Shown here piece after piece: positions 20,764-32,739 of a stretch of DNA of 64,000 bases. The notes under the pieces are model-generated. The model ran no database searches. It was not told the DNA's origin and saw nothing but the letters and a program-made list of their open reading frames with translations. The stretch's first letter is position 1. Each line of letters begins with the position of its first letter. The position numbers and the translations under genes are program-made. The stretch is from Mimachlamys varia (taxonomy: Eukaryota > Mollusca > Bivalvia > Pectinida > Pectinidae), in assembly GCA_947623455.1 (NCBI GenBank), contig OX392527.1, positions 55,100,401-55,164,400 on the forward strand, in the 5' to 3' direction.

Positions 20764-23700
20764 GCTTTTTCATATTTACAGATCTAGTATATGCATGCAT
20801 GTGCTAGAATGACATAATTGCTAGAATGACATAATGGCGAAGTGTTGAATCAGCAAAAAAACTTAAACTTTCTTATGTCTTACTACACTCTCATCCACAC
20901 ATAGTGACTCTTACACACATGTACGCACACGCACACACATACACATCCCCGCACACGTACATGCACTTACCCATCCACTCTCCCACAGACACTACGCAAC
21001 CACCTACATTCACACATATATTCAAGAAATATGTGCACATAGTGCAAAAAGTGTAATTGAAAGATCAGTTCTCAATATAAACCATTAAAGACATTTAAGT
21101 TGGATCACACAAACGTGCAGTACAATTCGGAGCCATAGACTTACATTATCATATACATATATATATAAAGAAAAAGAATTATTACAATTGGACCTGGAGT
21201 TAGGGATGGAACACACATTGTATTAGGTGAATGATGTCAAAATAAATACATAAGATTTAGTATGAACATAACATTAGAATGTTAGAAATTGAGGATTTAA
21301 AAGAACATACAAAAAGTTGAGTTATGTAAGGGAGGAAAAGCCAACTCATAGTAAACTTAATGCTACATTAAGATTGCTAGGATGGGGTAAGACACATATA
21401 TATATAAGAAGTACAATTCTGAGTCGAATGATACGAACATTTAGGGGATAGTACGTTGTTTTGAGTGGCTATTAGAACTGGCGATTAGAACATGAAATTT
21501 GGTTTGAACTCGCGACCGATACATTTCGTACATTAATTTCGTACACGAGCACACCCCGACCATCACAAGTGGGACAGTTCATAGGTCGGTGAGGCCATTA
21601 GAGGGGCACATATACCGAAATGCAGCCAATAGAAAGGTCGGTTCCCAATATCATCTGTTATAGAAAAAGTGAGGGCTCTTAATAGTGGTAGAATAATCGC
21701 TAGCTCTATCTTGTGGTTATTAGCATATTCAAAAATATCATCCAATAATACTTTACAATATAGTTTCAGCTTTATATTGACACGGATATATAGGTTATCT
21801 ATTGGTTATTGCTGGACACAAATATAAAAAAAATCGATTCTGTGCCAAAATATGAAGTTTACCTATATATAGGTCTCAAGTAACCCCATATGATGACTGG
21901 CTCCCCTAGTTTGGAAAGGTAATTTGCCAAACAGTCAGGAATAAATGCAACTAACAGAAGTATATAGAAAAACCACGACATGTCAACAGAACTGAAAAAA
22001 AAACGTTATGGTATATACCTCGTGTAGACTGTACACCTCATGGTTGGCGCTGGACTGGAATGTTAACATCATTGCAGTCCTGTAGCGTATTCTTGTGCTC
22101 CACCTTTGTTGGATAGATATATTCAAGATATTGTTCATGTTGTAAATATGTTTATGAAACATGGCTGACAATGTATTTGTCATGTCATATTGTTCATGTT
22201 GTAAATATGTTTATGCAACATGTCTGACAATGTTATTGCCATGTCTGCCATGTCATCCGTCATTTAATAAAATGACATTAAATGGACATGTTTTATTCTT
22301 TGTTGTTCTTATATATATATATCCGACAAACCTAGCTTAATTCGTTGCTGGCTAATCGTGATGTAGATTTATAGCATAAATATATTTAGATACACTCATC
22401 TGACAATCTGGTGACATCAGAAATACCAATGGTAGAGAGAGAGCGATCAACTGATGTTGTCTTTACAATAATTTTTTTTTTTCAAATATAATCGAGTGAA
22501 AACCCTGACAAAAAAATCCGACTTACACTATCTTACAATGCGTTTTAAGATATGGCTTATCAATGGAGGATAAAGCCGACCCAAGAAATATTTCTTGCTA
22601 TATCCGCAGTTCATTCCAATATTTGGTATCAGTAGGAAATAATATATAGAAATAGATAAAAATGAGAGTCAGAATATGGACATTTACTTACATGTATATG
22701 AGGAGTCGAAGAACCCCATATGGTGACGATCTCCCCTATTTTAAGGTAATTTGACCTTGATAGTCAAGAAAGATTCTTCTTTATTTAGATCAGTATGTAG
22801 GAAAACAATGGTGTGTGAGCAGGATTTTGAAGAAAAAGTTACTGCGTATAAACCATACAACTCATTGGTCGTTACAATTAAAGAGGCATCACGGTAAAAC
22901 TATATTTTTATGTTTATTTAGAATTATTGTATATATGTATCAAATGTATAACCTTGTGGAAAATCAATGGGCGATTTACGCTGAAATGTGTTCTCAAAAA
23001 CTTGAATCATTAATTAGAAAAGGGAATCACTATTCGTTGATCAACGATTTGGACACGTAATTTTTTTTGCGTCACATATGATAACGCATGCGCATAACAA
23101 GCTACATCGGTAAACAAAAATGGCGATCCGCGTGACCTACGTGTAACTACCAAGCGAAAAGTGGCCGAATGGTCAAACTTTAACGTAAGGATTATATTAC
23201 GGAAGCATAATGAGGGATGGAAAATATTCAAGGGAAGGACTAACAGCCCAATTGTTTGCATGTTACAGTTTTCTTCTGGATAGCCGGTGACACAGTTTTG
23301 ATGTGGTTTAGGGGCCTCCCAAGGGATAACTTTTTCATTCCTCTGTTACATGAAATGCGTGTGTAAAACTCGAAAGCGTGTATTGTAATATTCCCTTTAT
23401 AATATTCCAGTAAAACGGCATTATTGAATTATATTGCTGAAGAGAAAGACCTTTTCACATACAAGACAAACCGTATTGTTGGATTGTTTATACGTTGTAA
23501 AACGCCGGTAAAGGTGCGATTGAGTTTAATGTATACAGATTCAATTTGGACAAAATGAATAAATTTATGTCATTATGTGCGGATAAAAAAGGCTTGTCAT
23601 ACCTAATCTAAATAGGTATTGTACAAATATTATCGAGTTTGGACCCCGGTATTGAATTTGATATGAATCGAAATATATGCATTATATAAGTGAAGTCATT

Positions 23701-24755
23701 TTTATATAAAAAAAAAACAAAAAAAAACCATATACATGTATATGTCCCATGTCTGCAGTTGTGTTGAAAATGTTAACGAACCTTTAAATATATAAATTGA
23801 TTAAGTATTAGACAATTATCTTCTCGACAAGTTCCAAATTTGATATATATATTATAGATGTATTCTACATGTTTAGTGCGTGATGCGTCATATGAGTGCA
23901 CGGACTTCCGTGATACATAATTGTAATTTGACGCTGAAAGTTGGATAGATTTTAAATGAATATATAGATGATCTGAAAAAAAAATCCTCAAGACATCGGA
24001 GTTGTATAAAAAAAAATCGGAATCATTTTGTGAAATGGTTCTAAATGAGGATTCGTGAAGATAACTTTTTACTGAAATTAAGGTTTATACCATAACCATA
24101 TGGTTGTCATCCTCGGAAACCCACATGGCACTGTTAAAAGTACAATGTAAGAGTGCAGTGTCGTGTGGGTTTCTGGCGATGCATGGTTGTATCCTGTACC
24201 CATTTGCATCGGTTTCAGTAAGGTATACTGGTGTCGATAAATGATGCAGAGATGTCGACATAAATTTCTTCATATGAATATCGTGTGTAATTAACGTCTG
24301 ATTATTAATGTGAATGTGATTCAATAAATTTATACACGGACTTTGTGTCTGGTTCATCATCGGACCTATACATTACGTGTCCCCTCCCTTTGGGCCCCTC
24401 GTCGACTTGCGACAAAATAGTCACTTGATTGACGTGATCAGCGCTATTTTTATCGGGCTTTCCCGAGGACTGCAATTTTGCAAGTGGCTAATAAACACAT
24501 TTTGAGTGGACTTTGAATATTGAAATAACAGGAAAATGTATCTGGTAGTGCAGACAGCATGTACATTCAATAACTTCATTGTAGACTTCCTCGGGATGCC
24601 CCTTTAAGGAGCTGTAGCTAATTCTTCTGATGAAGACAGAGCGAAATTATTATGTTGACTTTATATTTTGCTACAGTTTTTTTCCGCATATTTGCGGATG
24701 AAAACCGTTCCAAAGACTGAATTTCGTACACGAGCACACCCCTTAGCCATCATAA
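20764..24755. other. Spacer between inverted block B copies, no gene recognised
   Basis: Contents seen: a CA-rich low-complexity patch (20885-21010); a word ttcgtacacgagcacacccc at 21538 that recurs at 24723; two related phrases (accccatatgatgactggctccc near 21884; accccatatggtgacgatctccc near 22712); a two-copy 59-bp direct repeat at 22130-22245 (ttgttcatgttgtaaatatg); and short A-runs. All reading frames are under 95 codons and show no family features. Confidence 0.5.
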
Positions 24756-24756
24756 T

Positions 24757-24945
24757 TAGTACTCAATGTGCGGGGTAGGGATGGGGTACATGTATAATGC
24801 AGTAGTACTCAATATGCGGGGTAGAGATGGGGTACATGTATAATGCAGTAGTACCCAATGTGTGGGGTAGGAATGGGGCACATGTATAATGCAGTAGTAC
24901 TCAATGTGAGGGTAGGGATGGGGCACATGTATAATGTAGTAGTAG
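24757..24945. repeat. 46-bp minisatellite, 4 copies
   Basis: The unit is tagtactcaatgtgcggggt followed by agggatggggtacatgtataatgcag. Copies start near 24757, 24803, 24849 and 24895. On the minus strand it reads as an extension of the ORF1 fragment upstream. Confidence 0.9.
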
Positions 24946-24953
24946 AATGAAAG

Positions 24954-25158
24954 AATTTTCTTTTCCTGACGTAGCTTGTTTAGTTCATTAATAATAGATT
25001 GATGTTTTTTGGTCAGGTCTTCAACAATGAGTGTTCCGTTTGGGTTTCCTCTGAGGCTACTGTTGGCCTCGAACACGCGCTGTCTGTCGTAGTATCTAAC
25101 GAATCGTACGATAACGGTGACCTTTAGGTTCTTGATTTGACCAAGGATATGGCATCTG
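24954..25158 (-). pseudogene. LINE ORF1 RRM/C-terminal domain fragment
   Basis: On the minus strand the frame reads HILGQIKNLKVTVIVRFVRY, then DRQRVFEANSSLRG, then GTLIVEDLTKKHQSI. This is the end of the RRM and the C-terminal domain of L1-type ORF1 proteins: the IVRF strand, the basic R/K-V-(F/M)-x-A-x-x-x-L helix and the xxEDLTxxR/H motif. About 68 residues remain. The frame continues into the minisatellite (24945-24756), and upstream it enters the palindrome words at the inner edge of block B. The protein bound LINE RNA; this remnant cannot function. Confidence 0.7.
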
Positions 25159-26051
25159 ATGCAACGAAAAATGTAACAATTACGAAAAATGTAACAATGT
25201 TTGCTGATTTGAGCAATTCTACAACCTTTTTTTTTTTTTGATGTTTGAAATAAAATCTTTGTCCACAAATGCGGCTATAATGAACAGAGTAATATGCATA
25301 ATTTACAGAAAAATACTGTAAATATAAGTATTAACCTTTCCTTTGTTTAGTTTATGAGATTATAAATCCAATGGAACAGTTGGTTAATTTAACGTAAACG
25401 CTTCGCGTTGAAGCAATTTACCTCGTGCTGCAATGGATTTATAATGTCATAAACTAAACAAGATAAAAGGTTAATTCTTTTATCAAATATTTTTCTCCAA
25501 TCCCTATGCATGTAAATTGCTATCGGTTTGAGGTAGATAGCGAAAGTCTACTCGATGTGACCCAGCAGTTATGCAACCGAGAGTAGAATGCTTAATTACA
25601 TTTTTACACTAGACACTTTTAACTTAAATTTTAGAATCCGCCAAATTTTAAAATATTATTTGCAGAGAAATAACTGATGATATTGTTACCTAACTGCTTC
25701 TTCACAAAAGCCTTCCAGGGTCAACTTTGTCAGCAAAGGAAATTAAAATCTAAAGAATACAAAAATCAAAAGGCTGTATTACGCAAAAAAGGCGCCATAA
25801 CAATTTCCTATAGACGTTATAACGCGAAAACAGGCGCTAAAACGACTTTCAAATGCATTATAAATTATTGGCTGTATATGCTGAATTCCTCATTAACATG
25901 ACGGGGTTTCAAGTTGTAAATCACGGGTTGATTTTCGGTTACATCGGTTAATTTTGATTGTGTCAACTACATTAATATTCACTCATTCTGAATTAAATAA
26001 AGACGACGTACTCCATAATTAAACGGATACAGTTAATTGTCATTAATACTA

Positions 26052-27594
26052 TACTGAAACGAAAAAGAAACGCAACTTCAAATTGTAGGTTTAATAAAAT
26101 AATAATTGTGAGCATTATGTTTAAATTTCATATGTAATAGTTAATATTGAATATTGATGTAACATCCTTATTCAATATTTAGAGATTTTTAAGAACAGTT
26201 CACTTTGCTAGAAGGTCATGATTGGTAGTACCCTACGTGAAACCAAGTTGAAATGGCAGCAGTTTTGAAACCGTGCCCTAATATCGTGTGTGTCCTCCTC
26301 GAACAGTTATCACATCTCTAATTCTTTGTTGCATTGAGTTCATCAGGGCATTGACTTTCCGTATTGGAATGTTATTCCATTCTTGGACGAGTGCATTTGC
26401 TAACTGAGGGAGGGTATTTGGGGGGTTACGGCGATTTCGAATTCTTCTGTCTAATTCATCCCACAAATGCTCGATTGGGGACAGGTCGGGGCTATATGGA
26501 GGCCAATCTATAGGAGCAATGTTCTGTGTCGCAAGAAAGTCTCTACAGACTCTTGCAACGTGTGGTCTCGCGTTATTTTGCTGAAAGGTTAGATGATGCT
26601 GCCTAACAAACGGCACAACATGGGGCCTAAGGATCTCATCCCGATAGCGTACGGCCGTTAAATTCCCATTGACTATCACCAAAGGCGTCTTCAAACCATG
26701 GGAGATTCCCGCCCAAACCATAACTGATCCACCCCCAAATCGGTCGTGTTCCAAAACACAGGCGTCAGCAAAACGTTCGCCTCGACGCCGGTACACACGT
26801 TGACGGCCATCTGCTCGAAATAACGTGAATCGAGATTCATCGGTGAAGAGCATAGAACTCCAACGTCTCATAGGAAAACGTTCTGGGCATATGTGCCGTT
26901 GCCCATTGCATACGACGTGCTCGACGTTGCGGTGTTAGTGGTAAACCAACGTACTGTCGCCTTGCACGCAAATTAGCCTCACGCAGTCTGTTGATCACTG
27001 TTTGGGGATGAATTCGACGGTTATGATTACCAATCGTATTCCTTGCCGTTTCAGCGGCCGTTAATCTCCTGTTACGCAGGTGTGCCAACCTAAGAACCCG
27101 GTCTTGACGTCGCGACGTTACGCGTGGACGTCCTGATCTCGGCTGGTCATCGACTCTTCCTGTTGCGTTAAGACGTGAAACTAATCGACTAATAGTCGAT
27201 TTGTGAACTCTGAATTGTCGAGCGACGTGAAGTTGCGTGTTCCCTGCCAGAAGCATCGCTATAGCACGTCCTCTATCAACCTTTGATAACCGTGGCATAA
27301 TTGTAAAAGGAATTATTGTTTGCAAAAGTATTGGCGATGATGTGGCTCAATGTTAGTGATGAATTGATACTGGTTTGAATGAAAAAAGAACGCATATGTT
27401 TGTACAGGCACGGTTTTTGATGTTTTTACCGCGCCGGAAGTGCATAGGTCTCTAGTCACACTTGGGTGATTTTGAAGATTGGTATGGGTGTTAGGCAGGT
27501 TGCATGTTTATATCGGCGATTTTTATACAGATATGTATATTTAATACAAAATTAATCACAATTTTCCATGTTGCGTTTCTTTTTCGTTTCAGTA
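26052..27594 (-). mobile_element. Tc1/mariner-type transposon, copy 1
   Basis: A 1543-bp element flanked by TA at 26050-26051 and 27595-27596. It has 25-bp terminal inverted repeats starting TACTGAAACGAAAAAG and ending cgcaac. It is in reverse orientation to the copy at 42862-44405 and, by eye, nearly identical to it. The target is inside block B, whose other copy shows the uninterrupted site at 19724-19725. Confidence 0.95.
26278..27298 (-). pseudogene. Tc1-family transposase, frameshifted, catalytic Asp lost
   Basis: The ATG is at 27298 and the stop at 26278, about 339 codons if uninterrupted, the usual length for Tc1 transposases. The N-terminal paired-type helix-turn-helix is intact (FRVHKSTISRLVSRL), followed by a GRPR hook (RSGRPRVTSRRQ). 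The catalytic domain shows LFTDESRF for the first Asp, YSPDLSPIEHLWDEL carrying the third acid (Glu), and a 34-residue spacing typical of DD34E. The second acid is Asn (FQQNNARPH) where copy 2 has Asp. One extra A near 26877 relative to copy 2 shifts the frame, splitting it into 27325-26837 and 26871-26278. The enzyme would have cut and pasted the element by binding its terminal repeats. Confidence 0.92.
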
Positions 27595-27776
27595 TATTTG
27601 TTAGAAAATCTTCTTATTTCTCAAAACCACTCCGATTAACGGTTCTGGCAGTTTCTCGGAGTGCTTTGAGACAACGTTGTAGCTTCAGGGTAGGGGTGGG
27701 GCAAAGTTACCATGTGTTCCTTTTGTCTAAGGGCACTTAGTATAGTCACATTATATACAATGTAATATTAAAAACA

Positions 27777-28689
27777 AATATCTTTTATCCAACCCCTTTG
27801 CATGTACATCTATGAGCCTTTATATCGGTTTGAGGTAAATAGGAAAAGTCTACCCGAGGTATTAAGACATTATAATGAGAATGAGGGCAGTTTATCGACT
27901 TATATAAGGTAAAATAACGACTTCAAAAAGCAATTGCGAATAATGTGAACAAGTTCATACGGTGCCTTAATTACAGACAAAAGGCATAACGAGAATAAAT
28001 GCTCTTTTATGCCGACATTGAAAAACAGAAAGAGCAGGGTAGATTTTTAACGATAAAGCAATGTAAACACCTGATATATTCCTAACCTCTACAAGATTGA
28101 ACGCGACCCAGATGATTATTTCTGGCGTGTAGCACTGGCTGGATTATCCAAGCATTTTTAAATGAACTATTCGGATCTTCCTGATGTTTAAGGTTGGGTA
28201 GGTGGCGCCCAAATTGACTATTTGAAAAATTAAATCCCACGGAGAGTATTTTCACCGCCGCACAGAAGAGTTCCACCGGGCAATAATAACTTTTCTGTTA
28301 TGCAACGATAAATACGTCTGACGCCGCTAGCCGAATTAAAGGACATACATTCACGATCTCACCTGAAAAAATACATCGGTTATTGATACATGATTAATAT
28401 ATGTATCTGTTTAATGTGAAACAGTGTTATAGCCTCGCTGTTTGTCGTTCAAGAAATCATGCAAATGCCGGGTGAACCATTCAAACATTAAAAACGGTAT
28501 ATTTTAGTCCGCCATCATCAGATGGTTGGCAAGTCAGTTCACATTTCATCCGTCCTCTGCCCGTTAATTTATTTTGTTATCGCTATATTTCACGGAAGGT
28601 TCCCCTTGATGCCTTGTTGTACATGTGTTATTTACGAACTGATCGGACAATCCAAAACGGCCCCCTGTGGCCATCTTGAATTTTGAAAT
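27777..28689. other. No gene recognised
   Basis: After the diverged block B phrase at 27785-27865 there is AT-rich sequence with a modestly GC-richer stretch (28080-28350). Frames under 65 codons only. Confidence 0.45.
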
Positions 28690-30017
28690 TGTGTGTTGTG
28701 CACGAACAATGTAACAATGTACATAACCGGTCTTACATGTACAATATTGGGCTATGAAAGAGAAATTTAAGCAAAAACGTTTTTCATTGGTCACAATAGT
28801 AACAAACTCCTTACTCATGTCGAAGAGTCTAAAAGTCAATGTAAATGTTGAAACAGCTTTTGGCTTGATGTCTCTTCAACTTTTTTCTAAAACTTTGACA
28901 AAGTTAGATTTTTTAAATTATTTATATTCAGAACAGGAAATAAGGCTTGATCACGAAATACATTCTTGAGTATGAGAATGGTTTCATGAATACGAGCCAA
29001 GGTTAATATCACAAAATATTGACCTCAACGTGACCAAGTTTTAGCCATTCAGAAAGTGGGAAAAATATCAATTCATGATAATTATACGTATATACTATTT
29101 GCGGAAACGCTTATACGTGACCAGTGTACACTGTACAGTTGTACAGTGTACAACTTGTATCATGTACACAAGTTGTCCATGCTACATTAATTTCTAACAA
29201 GAAGCCCGATAGCCCTTAACAGCCACCTGTGTATGCTGGCAATTGGAATGATATATCCAATTCCAAAATAATGATTTCTGTTGCCCCTTCAACTTTCAAA
29301 TGCAAAATGCATGTGCATATACAAAAAGTCCATGGTGTTCGAGCAAATTGGCACTTTATTGCTTTTTCATGATTTAGATTACCACCAGAAACTTGCTCGA
29401 CTCTTAGTAGGGCCGTTTTTTTCCGTTTGCAAACGTTGTAGTCTTTGCCCTGAAGACCTTTTTCCGAAAACCAAGCTAATACGACGGATGGTCCTTGAGA
29501 AAAAGAGTATTTAAGATGTATTTTTAATACCTTTGGTAAACCAAAGGGGAAGATAACTCCTAGATTTTTCGCAAACTTGAAAAGGCTTCCAATGGGGATG
29601 ATTCCTGTCAAATTTGAATGAAAATGACAAAGCGGGAGATGAGAAGAAGTTAAAAGAAGTTAACGGACGACAGCATACGACGACAGACGAAACACGATCG
29701 CAATAGGTCACAATGACCTTTGGTCAGGTCACCTAAAATAGATCCCGTGGAAATGGTATAGACCATATGGGAATGGCATACATAGACATGGGTATATAAC
29801 ATGTGGGAATAGGTCACCATGTGGGAATGGGTCACTTAGACATGGGTATAGACCATATGGGATATATTGGGGCACTTAGACCATATGGGAATGGGTCACT
29901 TAGACATGGGTACATGTATAGACCATATGGGAATGGGTCACTTAGACATGGGTATAAATCGTTTGTGTATAGGACCTAGACATGGGTATAAATCTTGTGT
30001 GAATAGGACTTACGATT
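28690..30017. repeat. Repeat block A, copy 2
   Basis: A direct copy of 16000-17372. Differences include an added 26-bp palindrome at 29126-29151 and a shorter terminal minisatellite (29758-30017). It starts with gtgtgttgtgcacgaacaatg, a remnant of the palindrome cluster. Short frames across it (131 codons on the minus strand at 29216-29611) are equally short and broken in copy 1, so are not genes. Confidence 0.88.
29126..29151. repeat. 26-bp palindrome present only in block A copy 2
   Basis: GTACACTGTACA-GT-TGTACAGTGTAC: 12-bp perfect arms around GT. In copy 1 the same place (16390-16415) reads gtgtacaatatatcatgtacac without this structure. Confidence 0.9.
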
Positions 30018-30021
30018 TACA

Positions 30022-30390
30022 GTTTGATTTGACAATATTCACTAGAGTTATGGCCCTTTGGGACATAATTTCGTGAATTATGTAGAAAACGTCAGAACTT
30101 TTTGTGTTTTTTTTTCAATTCCTCTACAATTTGTTAAGGTATTTCGAAAAGCAATAACATTTAACATCTATTACAGGTTTTGTTGAGTTATTTCAACTTT
30201 TCGCGTAACAGCATTTCATAGTTTAATGTAGGCATTATGTAGACAATGCATTTCTGTCGAAAGCTGATCTTCTACAGTTTCCAATTGATATATTTCAAAT
30301 TCGCAAGGCTTGATCATCATGACATGAAGTTGTGTTTCCTGAAAGACAGTTTGATTTGACAATATTTACTAAAGTTATGTCCCTTTTGGA
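30022..30390. repeat. Left arm of large inverted repeat
   Basis: Reverse complement of about 32740-33112, starting gatttacagtttgatttgac and continuing through aattatgtagaaaacgtcag to the word acagtttgatttgacaatatt, which itself occurs at both ends of the arm. The loop between the arms is about 2.3 kb. By eye the arms match over roughly 370 bases with scattered differences. Confidence 0.88.
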
Positions 30391-30699
30391 ACTTGTATCT
30401 GATGCAATTTGGGGCATTATGTAGAAACTTTTTTTTGTGTTTACATACCATTATACTTCCGATATGGTACGACAGGCGTATCATGCCTCTGCTCGCGGTG
30501 CTCTTGTTCGCTAAGTAACCCTCCAAACTGTTAGCAGTGTGGGAATGTTTGCGCTGTCAGTCTTCTTAGCAATGTGACATATACTATCCACTGTAGAAAT
30601 TGAATGGTATCAAACATTTTCGCGTGTGGATACAATGTACATCTGGGAAAATTTATTGGCAGCGATATAAGCGAAAATCTCCAAACCACGAAGTATTTC
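30391..30699. other. No gene recognised in loop of inverted repeat
   Basis: Mixed AT-rich sequence; short frames only. Confidence 0.4.
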
Positions 30700-31135
30700 A
30701 CTTTTACAGTACTTGAACAAAATAAAAATATCTTAAGGGTTGTAAGGTCAAGGTCACAGTTGCTATTTTTAGAAATTCATTGTCAGCACTCTAGTGGCTT
30801 CATATCTTCATGGATTTCATCAAACTACACATAATAATACAAAATCAAAATATCATTGATGAGTTCGAGTTTTAGGGTTATCAGGTCAAGGTCACTGGCT
30901 ATTTTTAGAAAAGAATTGTCAGCACTCGAATGTTTTCCTTTACTAATGGATTTCCATCAAACCACACAATCTTATACATACAGAGATAAAAATTCTTTGA
31001 CAAGTTGAAAGTTTAAGTTTAAGTTTCAGGGTTGTCGGGTCAAGGCCGCTGTGGCTTTTTTAGACAATAATTGTCAGCACTGTTGGACAAGTTCAAGTTT
31101 CAAGTTTGTTTGGTCAAGGTCAATCAAAATCGGCA
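30700..31135. repeat. Tandem repeat of about 145 bp with AGGTCA half-sites
   Basis: Three imperfect units, each with (t)aaggtcaaggtca, then ctatttttagaa, aattgtcagcactc and tggatttcatcaaac. They start near 30733, 30877 and 31025, with a partial at 31108. Each unit carries a TCAAGGTCA-like nuclear receptor half-site, which is a property of the repeat and not evidence of regulation. Confidence 0.8.
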
Positions 31136-31604
31136 TATACATATTGCATATATCGGCTTATTTTATATGTGATATGGTTCAGAATGCAGGCAATGTGAGG
31201 AACAAAAAGAATCCAGTGGCTCTGCGATTCTGTTGCCTCATTTTAATGCCAACTCATGAACTTGTCTTTCAAACTTATTCACCCAGATTTCTACTTATGT
31301 TACTACACACAAACTTCGAAACTGTTTTGTGCAAGTGTATTTAAAGGCGATACTAATAGCTGATTGAACTGAAATGAAAATTTGTAAATTCCGGAATATT
31401 CGAAAAGTGTATGAAACATATCTAGAGGGTTAAAATTGGTAGCATTCCATTAAATGTTATGTTTTCTCAACTGATGAGATAACCGGTCACAAAGATAACA
31501 TGCTATCCCATCATTCCACTCTCAGTTTGAAGTAATGCCGAACAGCGTTTCTTGCATTAGTGTTTTGTTTAGCTACCTTCAGCTGATACGTTCATCATTC
31601 CAGT

Positions 31605-32125
31605 ACACTGTAAGATTATGTTCGGTAAAGCTTGTAATACTACTACTAATAATAATAAGAAACGGAGCAAACACAATATGTCCACCCACTTCGTTTGGGG
31701 GACATAATTAGAAGAATAATTAAAACATAATCTTACATAATAATAATAATTAGCTTGTGTTTGGACCAATTTCAAAATGAAATACATTTTCTGAAGGCAA
31801 ATGTTATTCTAAGAAGGAAAATCAAAGTCCAAGCAATTAAGGTTTTAAAATTGATTTCGTAACATGTTGAGATTCCTATAATTAGTCGAATGGCGGCAGA
31901 GAAATTGAACAGAAATGGGCCAAATTTAGCGGAAATGCCGTTTTAAGGTACTTTCTGGTTATTTAACACAACCGAAACCTTGATTTTCCTTTTTAGAATT
32001 TCATTTGCCTTCAGAAAATGTATTTCATTTGGAAATTGACCCAAACACGAGCTAATTATTATTATTATGTAAGATTATGTTTTAATTATTATTGCAAGCT
32101 TTACCGAACATAATCTTACAGTGTA
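31605..32125. repeat. Foldback repeat with unequal arms
   Basis: The arm 31605-31832 pairs with 31977-32125 (shared words: cactgtaagattatgttcgg, aaaacataatcttacataat, tacattttctgaaggcaaat). The left arm contains about 80 extra bases with cacttcgtttgggggacata, absent from the right arm, i.e. a later small insertion or a deletion. The loop (31861-31945) contains the repeat described in the next entry. Reading frames here are by-products. Confidence 0.8.
31861..31945 (+). repeat. Dispersed repeat unit (copies at 32620 and 41180)
   Basis: The word tgttgagattcctataatta, then gtcgaatggcggcagcgaaa, recurs at 31866, 32622 and 41184, each followed by ttttaaggtacttt-like sequence. The surrounding 500-600 bases at 32130-32725 and 40140-41276 are also alike, so this belongs to a larger repeat. 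Confidence 0.8.
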
Positions 32126-32129
32126 CATG

Positions 32130-32725
32130 TACGTGAATAAAGAATGTATACGTATCAGCCGTACGTTTTTGTTTTCCAAGCACTGTAAACTCATGCACAC
32201 TTCGTACGTCAAACCATGCTCTTCGTCTTCTTTGATGGTGTCGAATTTCTTTTCTTGATGCATCTGTTCCAATCTTTTAATAGTCTCTTTCAGCTTCTTT
32301 CTTGGCTAGTCTTATGACTCTATTTTCGTCAGCCAATATTTGTTTACCGCGGCTACCTGACATTTGCGGTTCCGGTTCTATTTTTATACAAGCAATCACG
32401 TGATTTTTTTCGAATCATGTGACCACTATCCTGCTCCCGGTTCCGTGCCGATTCGCAAGAAAACATAAGATATTTTTTTTAACATAGAAAACGATAACAA
32501 AAAATATAACTATGGTAATGATTTGCTAAGTAATAAATCTTGATATTAAATAAATATGTTATTGTTTTGTAATCTAAACTGTTACGGTTAAACAAATCAT
32601 AGAAAATGTTTCATGTCGTACCATGTTGAGATTCCTATAATTAGTCGAATGGCGGTGGCGAAATTGAGCAGACGAGCACCAATTGAGCGAAAAAATGCTG
32701 TTTTAATGTCTTTTACGGTTAATTG
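32130..32725. repeat. Dispersed repeat, related to 40140-41276
   Basis: Direct similarity to 40140-41276 includes cgtcttctttgatgg, gatgcatctgttccgatct, tttgtttaccgcggctacc and ccgattcgcaa. In reverse complement the 40-kb copies have an ATGGCAGCCAGACG start and 67 open codons, preceded by ctcatataaaaatag. This copy has lost that frame. It may be the 5' end of a transposon or a copied gene fragment. Confidence 0.6.
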
Positions 32726-32739
32726 ACTGGGACATAACT

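Larger units (their letters stand above)
25157..27776 (-). repeat. Repeat block B, right copy, interrupted by Tc1
   Basis: The inverted counterpart of 19548-20763, expanded by the Tc1 element at 26052-27594. It starts at gatgcaacgaaaaatgtaac and ends near the shared outer word caatgtaatattaaaaacaa. The palindrome array is reduced to two motif copies here (25159-25200). Beyond the outer edge a diverged copy of an internal phrase (gcatgtac...tatcggtttgaggtaaatag) lies at 27785-27865. Confidence 0.85.

Noticed and set aside
26278..27298. Functional Tc1 transposase in copy 1
   Set aside because: A frameshift and Asn at the second catalytic position.
29216..29611. 131-codon minus-strand frame in block A copy 2
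   Set aside because: The equivalent stretch in block A copy 1 is open over only part of its length and the translation shows no domain.
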